Positions 60,436 through 64,000 of a stretch of DNA of 64,000 nucleotides are shown here, one piece after another (the first letter of the stretch is position 1; every line of letters begins with the position of its first letter). The translations under genes and the position numbers were made by a program. The DNA is from JAJEAD01 sp965221555 (GTDB lineage: Bacteria; Pseudomonadota; Gammaproteobacteria; HK1). The notes under the pieces are model-generated. The model was not told where the DNA came from, did no database searches, and was given only the letters and a program-made list of their open reading frames with translations. The stretch covers positions 186,001 to 250,000 of the forward strand of contig OZ244895.1 in NCBI GenBank assembly GCA_965221555.1, written 5' to 3'.

Positions 60436-61257
60436 ATGAGCGCCCGCGAACGAAGGACCAAGCTCTCGGTCGTCGATCTCTCCAAGGAGTTCCGCCTCGG
60501 CTCCGGAGAGAAGATCCAGGCGGTCGCCGATGTCTCCTTCGACGTGCCGGACAACGAACTCTGCGCCCTTCTCGGCCCCTCCGGCTGCGGCAAGTCGACG
60601 ATCCTGCGCATGGTCGCGGGCCTGGAAGAGCCTACGACCGGCTCGCTCATGCTCGACGGAAAACCGATCGCGGGGCCGGGACGCGAGCGCGGCATGGTGT
60701 TCCAGTCCTACACCTCCTTCGACTGGCTGACGGTGCAGGAGAACGTGGAGTACGGCATGCGGCTGAACGGCGTACCCAGGGCCGAGCGCCGGGAACGGGC
60801 CCGCCACTTCATCGATCTGGTCAGTCTCGGGCGCTTCCGCCACGCCTTTCCGATCGAGCTGTCCGGCGGCATGAAGCAGCGGGTCGCAATCGCGCGCACA
60901 CTCGCCAACGAGCCGGCGATCCTGCTCATGGACGAGCCCTTCGGAGCACTCGATGCGGAGACCCGCTGGACCATGCAGGAGCTCCTGATGAATATCCTCG
61001 AGTCCACCGACACCACGGTGCTCATGGTCACCCACGATATCGAAGAGGCCATCTTCCTCGCCGATCGCATCGTCTTCATGACCCGGCTTCCCGGGCGCAT
61101 CCGCGAGACCATGACCACCGATTTCAAGCAGGGGCGGCGTATCGCCGACAAGGAAGAGGTGGTCAACCTGCCCGACTACGCCGAGATGGAACGCCACATC
61201 ATGCACATGATGCGCGAAGAGAGTCCGAGCCGCGAACACCTCGCGGCCAGTGCGTGA
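60436..61257 (+). CDS. ABC transporter ATPase (SsuB/TauB type)
   Basis: 273 residues. Walker A LLGPSGCGKSTILRM, signature ELSGGMKQRVAIARTLANEP, Walker B LLMDEPFGALDAETR, His switch VTHDIEEAIFLADRIVFMTR. Energises the importer with the permease at 58283. Ends 62 bases before the ureohydrolase gene, same strand, so importer and enzyme are very probably one operon. Confidence 0.93.
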   Translation: MSARERRTKLSVVDLSKEFRLGSGEKIQAVADVSFDVPDNELCALLGPSGCGKSTILRMVAGLEEPTTGSLMLDGKPIAGPGRERGMVFQSYTSFDWLTVQENVEYGMRLNGVPRAERRERARHFIDLVSLGRFRHAFPIELSGGMKQRVAIARTLANEPAILLMDEPFGALDAETRWTMQELLMNILESTDTTVLMVTHDIEEAIFLADRIVFMTRLPGRIRETMTTDFKQGRRIADKEEVVNLPDYAEMERHIMHMMREESPSREHLAASA

Positions 61258-61319
61258 ACGCCCGGCCGGCGCCCTTTACCATCCACCGGCCGCGCCAATC
61301 GACTAAGGAGCCGCGAGCG

Positions 61320-62387
61320 ATGAACGAGACCGACATCCGCGCCTGGGAGTTCGTGCCCCACCAGCACCAGGGCCCGCAACGGCACACCGATGCGGACGAC
61401 CACATCCGCTCTCCCCGGCTGCACAACGGCGCCTTCAAGTCGAGCGGGCTGGCGACCTTCATGGGCGCTCCCTACTGCCCGCCGGATCGTGATGCGATCC
61501 GAGCGATGGGGGCGAAGCTGTGCTTCCTCGGCGTGCCCTGGGACCAGGGACAGATCGTGCGGGCCGGCACTTCCCAGGGACCGGCCGGATTGCGCGAGGC
61601 CTCGACCCAGTACTTTCCCTACATGTTCGAGTACGACGTAGACCTGCTCAGCTTCTTCCGTCCCGTGGACTGCGGAGACGTGCCGATCGTTCCCGGCAAC
61701 AACGACCGTTCCCACGAGTACATACACCAGTACATCACCGAGTGTCTGGAGGGTGGCGCCAAGGTCATCTTCTGCGGGGGCGATCACTCCGCCCCGATTC
61801 CCGGCGCACGCGCCCTCTCGGACTTCCACCGCGAGGGCCGGATCGGCTATCTGCACATCGACTGCCACCTCGACTCGGCGCCCGACTGGGGCGGCATCGA
61901 CAACACCAACTGCTCGGGTCCCTCGCGCGCCTTCGATCTGCCCAACTGCCACGGCTCCAACATCGCCCACATGGGCTCGCGCAACGGCCTCAACCCCAAG
62001 GACTGGCACGACTTCTTCGTCGACCGGGACGTGCGCCTCATCCCGATGATGGAGGTGGTGGAACGCGGCATCGAGAGCTGCACCCGGGAGATCTTCGATA
62101 TCGCCTGGAAGGGCACGGACGCCGTCTACTGCTCCTGGGACACCGACTCCCTGGACGCCGGTTGCATGCCCGGCACTACCGCGCCGGAGTGCTTCGGCAT
62201 CAAGTCCCGGGAGGCGATCCAGCTCGCCCGCATCGCCGGCACCTACGGCGCCGACGTGCTGGAGATCTCCGAGCTATGCCCCCTCTTCGACGTGAGCCAG
62301 ATGAGCACCAAGCTCGCCTGCTGCATGATCTACCACTACCTCGGCAGCCGCGCGCAGACGCTCGCGCGACAGGGACTCGCGGCCTGA
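61320..62387 (+). CDS. Ureohydrolase (agmatinase/guanidinase family), metal site intact
   Basis: 355 residues from ATG at 61320, ribosome site AAGGAG. Binuclear metal ligands of the arginase/agmatinase family are all present: His in FCGGDHSAPIP, the DxHxD triplet in LHIDCHLDSAPDWG, and the Asp pair in CSWDTDSLDAG. N-terminal residues 1-60 form an extension with HQHQGPQRHTDADDH. Hydrolyses a guanidino compound to urea plus amine; family members act on agmatine, guanidinobutyrate, guanidine and others, and the substrate cannot be told here. Downstream of an ABC importer and followed by a metal-site-deficient paralogue. Confidence 0.88.
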   Translation: MNETDIRAWEFVPHQHQGPQRHTDADDHIRSPRLHNGAFKSSGLATFMGAPYCPPDRDAIRAMGAKLCFLGVPWDQGQIVRAGTSQGPAGLREASTQYFPYMFEYDVDLLSFFRPVDCGDVPIVPGNNDRSHEYIHQYITECLEGGAKVIFCGGDHSAPIPGARALSDFHREGRIGYLHIDCHLDSAPDWGGIDNTNCSGPSRAFDLPNCHGSNIAHMGSRNGLNPKDWHDFFVDRDVRLIPMMEVVERGIESCTREIFDIAWKGTDAVYCSWDTDSLDAGCMPGTTAPECFGIKSREAIQLARIAGTYGADVLEISELCPLFDVSQMSTKLACCMIYHYLGSRAQTLARQGLAA

Positions 62388-62430
62388 GCGCGCAAAGGCC
62401 CCGCCCATGCGCCGAAAGGCGAAAGCCGGC

Positions 62431-62877
62431 TCAGTGACAGGCCCGCCCGTGCGCCTTCAGCCGCCAGTAGTTGTAGGGAAGCGGAGTGATGAAGCCCGCC
62501 GCCAGCATGATCGGTATCACCCACCATGTCAGAATGGCGCCGCCGGTCAGCGCCCAATCCACCGCGTTCATTACGGTCTCCATGGCCACCATGGAGATGA
62601 ACGACATGCCGATCGCGGTGCGGAACGCGAGCCTGAGCTCCATCTGGCGAGACAGGATCACGGTCTCGAGCGCAATCGAGGTCAGCAGCCCGTTGACGAT
62701 CGCGAGGCTCATGATCGCCAGGGTCGGCCAGGGGATTCCGGTAAATTGAAAGTAGGCGATCGTCCCGAAATCGCCGATGGCGCAGCCGAGAAGGCACCAG
62801 GCGGTGTTCTTGGACGCCCGGCGCCAAGTATGGCGACAGCGCCAGTCGAAGGGAGTGCTTGCGGCTATGGCGACCAT
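62431..62877 (-). CDS. DUF4396 family membrane protein
   Basis: 148 residues with about four hydrophobic helices: WCLLGCAIGDFGTIAYFQF, LAIMSLAIVNGLLTSIALET, SFISMVAMETVMNAVDWALT and WWVIPIMLAAGFITPLPYNY. Matches the DUF4396 group of unknown function. Met/Glu/His-rich helix 3 and the C-terminal HGRACH could bind metal. It is transcribed toward the first ureohydrolase gene and away from the second, so it is not in the importer operon. A 172-base divergent space separates it from the gene at 63050. Confidence 0.75.
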   Translation of the reverse strand: MVAIAASTPFDWRCRHTWRRASKNTAWCLLGCAIGDFGTIAYFQFTGIPWPTLAIMSLAIVNGLLTSIALETVILSRQMELRLAFRTAIGMSFISMVAMETVMNAVDWALTGGAILTWWVIPIMLAAGFITPLPYNYWRLKAHGRACH

Positions 62878-63049
62878 GGCGGATCGACCCCGCTCGATTG
62901 CGACCTGCCGGAAGCCTAATGTCTCCAGTTACTGGAGAGTCAAGGGAAACAAAGGACGGGGCGCGCGATCGAGCCCCGATGGGCCGTTGTTCCACGCATA
63001 ATCGAGGGCCGAAGAAGCCATCCGCCCTCTCGAGGAGACAGACCGACCG

Positions 63050-64000
63050 ATGAACCCCGCCAAAGCCTACGCGCATCTCTTCTCGCCCCGGGGAGGCGAC
63101 GAGGCCGACAACTACCGCGCCCCGGGACAGATCACCTTCCTGCGCTCGGACCACGTCGCGCTCGACACCGAAAAGCTCCGAGACTCAGGGGCCCGCTACG
63201 CGTTTCTCGGCGTGCCCTTCGACGAGGGCAACGTCGGCAAGCCCGGCTCCGAGGAAGGTCCGCGGGAGTTCCGGCTCGCCTCCCAGGAGTACTTCCCCTA
63301 CTGGTTCGAGTTCAAGGTCGACCTCGACGGCAGCAGCGTCGACTGCGGCGACGTGCAGATGCCCAAGGTCAATCCGGCCTTGAGTCGCGAGCGCATCTAC
63401 AAGGCGGTACGCGAGATCCTCGCGGCCGGCGTGACCCCCATCATCTGCGGTGGCGATCGCTCCATCTCCATTCCCGCCGCCCGCGCCCTGTCGGACCACA
63501 TCGGCGCCGAAGCGAAGATGGGCTACCTGCACTTCGGCGCCCACCTCGACCTCGCCGACACCTGGGCAGGGGAGAGAACGGTCAGCACCTGCGCGCTCGC
63601 GCGCATCACCGAGCTGCCCAATCTCGCCGGCGCCAACGTCGGCCACGTCGGCGCCCGCAACTCCCTCAACCCCAAGGACTGGATCGATCTCGCGAAGGAG
63701 CGCGGCATCCGCTTCCATCCCATGTTCGAGCTCCTGGAACGTGGGGTCGACACCGCGGCCGCGGAGGCGATCGCGCAGGCCTGGGACGGGACCGACGCCC
63801 AGTACCTCAGCTTCAACTTCAACGTCATGGACGCCTCGATGGCGCCGGGAGTCACCGCGACGGAACCGGGCGGCATCGAGTCGCGAGAGATGATGCGCAT
63901 CGCCGGCCTGCTCGGGGCGCGGGGCGGCGTCAACGTCATCGACATCTCCGAGCTCTGTCCGATCTACGATGTGAGCGGCACCACCTCGAGGCTCGCGGTG
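63050..64000 (+). CDS. Ureohydrolase-family paralogue lacking metal ligands (3' end outside window)
   Basis: First 317 residues visible (start ATG 63050, GAGGAGA upstream). It is clearly the same fold as the gene at 61320 (for example NSLNPKDWIDL versus NGLNPKDWHDF, DISELCPIYDVS versus EISELCPLFDVS) but four of six metal ligands are changed: GGDRS for GGDHS, GAHLD for DCHLD, and NFNVMD for DTDSLD. Only the second-motif His and its following Asp remain. It therefore is not expected to hydrolyse guanidino compounds in the usual way and is probably a pseudoenzyme that forms a mixed oligomer with, or regulates, the active paralogue. Confidence 0.85.
   Translation, partial: MNPAKAYAHLFSPRGGDEADNYRAPGQITFLRSDHVALDTEKLRDSGARYAFLGVPFDEGNVGKPGSEEGPREFRLASQEYFPYWFEFKVDLDGSSVDCGDVQMPKVNPALSRERIYKAVREILAAGVTPIICGGDRSISIPAARALSDHIGAEAKMGYLHFGAHLDLADTWAGERTVSTCALARITELPNLAGANVGHVGARNSLNPKDWIDLAKERGIRFHPMFELLERGVDTAAAEAIAQAWDGTDAQYLSFNFNVMDASMAPGVTATEPGGIESREMMRIAGLLGARGGVNVIDISELCPIYDVSGTTSRLAV

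Noticed and set aside
1..64000. tRNA, rRNA, prophage or complete IS
   Set aside because: No cloverleaf-like or rRNA-like sequence and no transposase, integrase or phage structural protein was recognised by eye in any frame.

Overview
The window is high-GC DNA (I estimate about two thirds G+C) from a Gram-negative bacterium, most likely a gammaproteobacterium. The best clue is the left end, read on the minus strand: fmdB-like, aspS, yebC, ruvC, ruvA, ruvB, tolQ, tolR, tolA, tolB, the order known from gammaproteobacteria. The lineage below class level is not visible. No rRNA, tRNA, CRISPR array, complete IS or prophage was seen.

Layout. 1-6505 holds tolB (cut by the window edge), tolA, tolR, tolQ, ruvB, ruvA, ruvC and yebC. 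6546-12767 is a catabolic block (creatinase-like M24 protein, hydantoinase/oxoprolinase A and B, formyltransferase-like protein) lying between yebC and aspS, where the core order is interrupted. 12793-17582 holds aspS, an fmdB-like gene, an enoyl-CoA hydratase, exonuclease III and an SDR. 17773-32065 is mostly metabolic: a FAD amine oxidase, an orphan Tat-exported substrate-binding protein, an enolase-superfamily dehydratase, an aminotransferase, a phytanoyl-CoA-type dioxygenase, a glutaredoxin/alkyltransferase-like fusion, a HAD hydrolase, a GPP34 + STAS pair and a second hydantoinase A/B pair. 32310-33993 looks acquired and decayed (AlbA_2 regulator, a 66-codon gene remnant, a vapB-like antitoxin remnant).

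36790-38328 is the most unusual locus: a small membrane-anchored or secreted protein that is essentially 83 consecutive Gly-Asp dipeptides, followed by an aspartyl/asparaginyl beta-hydroxylase-family 2-oxoglutarate oxygenase. Convergent to it is a membrane-bound LuxR-type regulator translationally coupled to a predicted alpha/alpha-toroid protein.

42078-47332 is an iron module: fbpABC ferric-iron ABC importer with two palindromes upstream of fbpA, and fur nearby. 47630-50178 has a DHA2-family efflux pump and a methyltransferase. 50265-54505 is an aminoethylphosphonate locus (CMD-like protein, phnW, pbfA-like lyase, enoyl-CoA hydratase). 54640-58168 has a peroxiredoxin, a CaiB-type CoA-transferase and a FIST-domain protein. 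58283-64000 encodes an NMT1-type ABC importer and two ureohydrolase-family proteins; the first keeps all metal ligands and the second, cut by the window edge, has lost four of six.

A family of short (about 130-185 bp) non-coding elements with imperfect terminal inverted repeats, TIR consensus near TAGCCCGCAAATTTCACCGA, is scattered through the intergenic spaces. In three places its end supplies the stop codon of the neighbouring gene.
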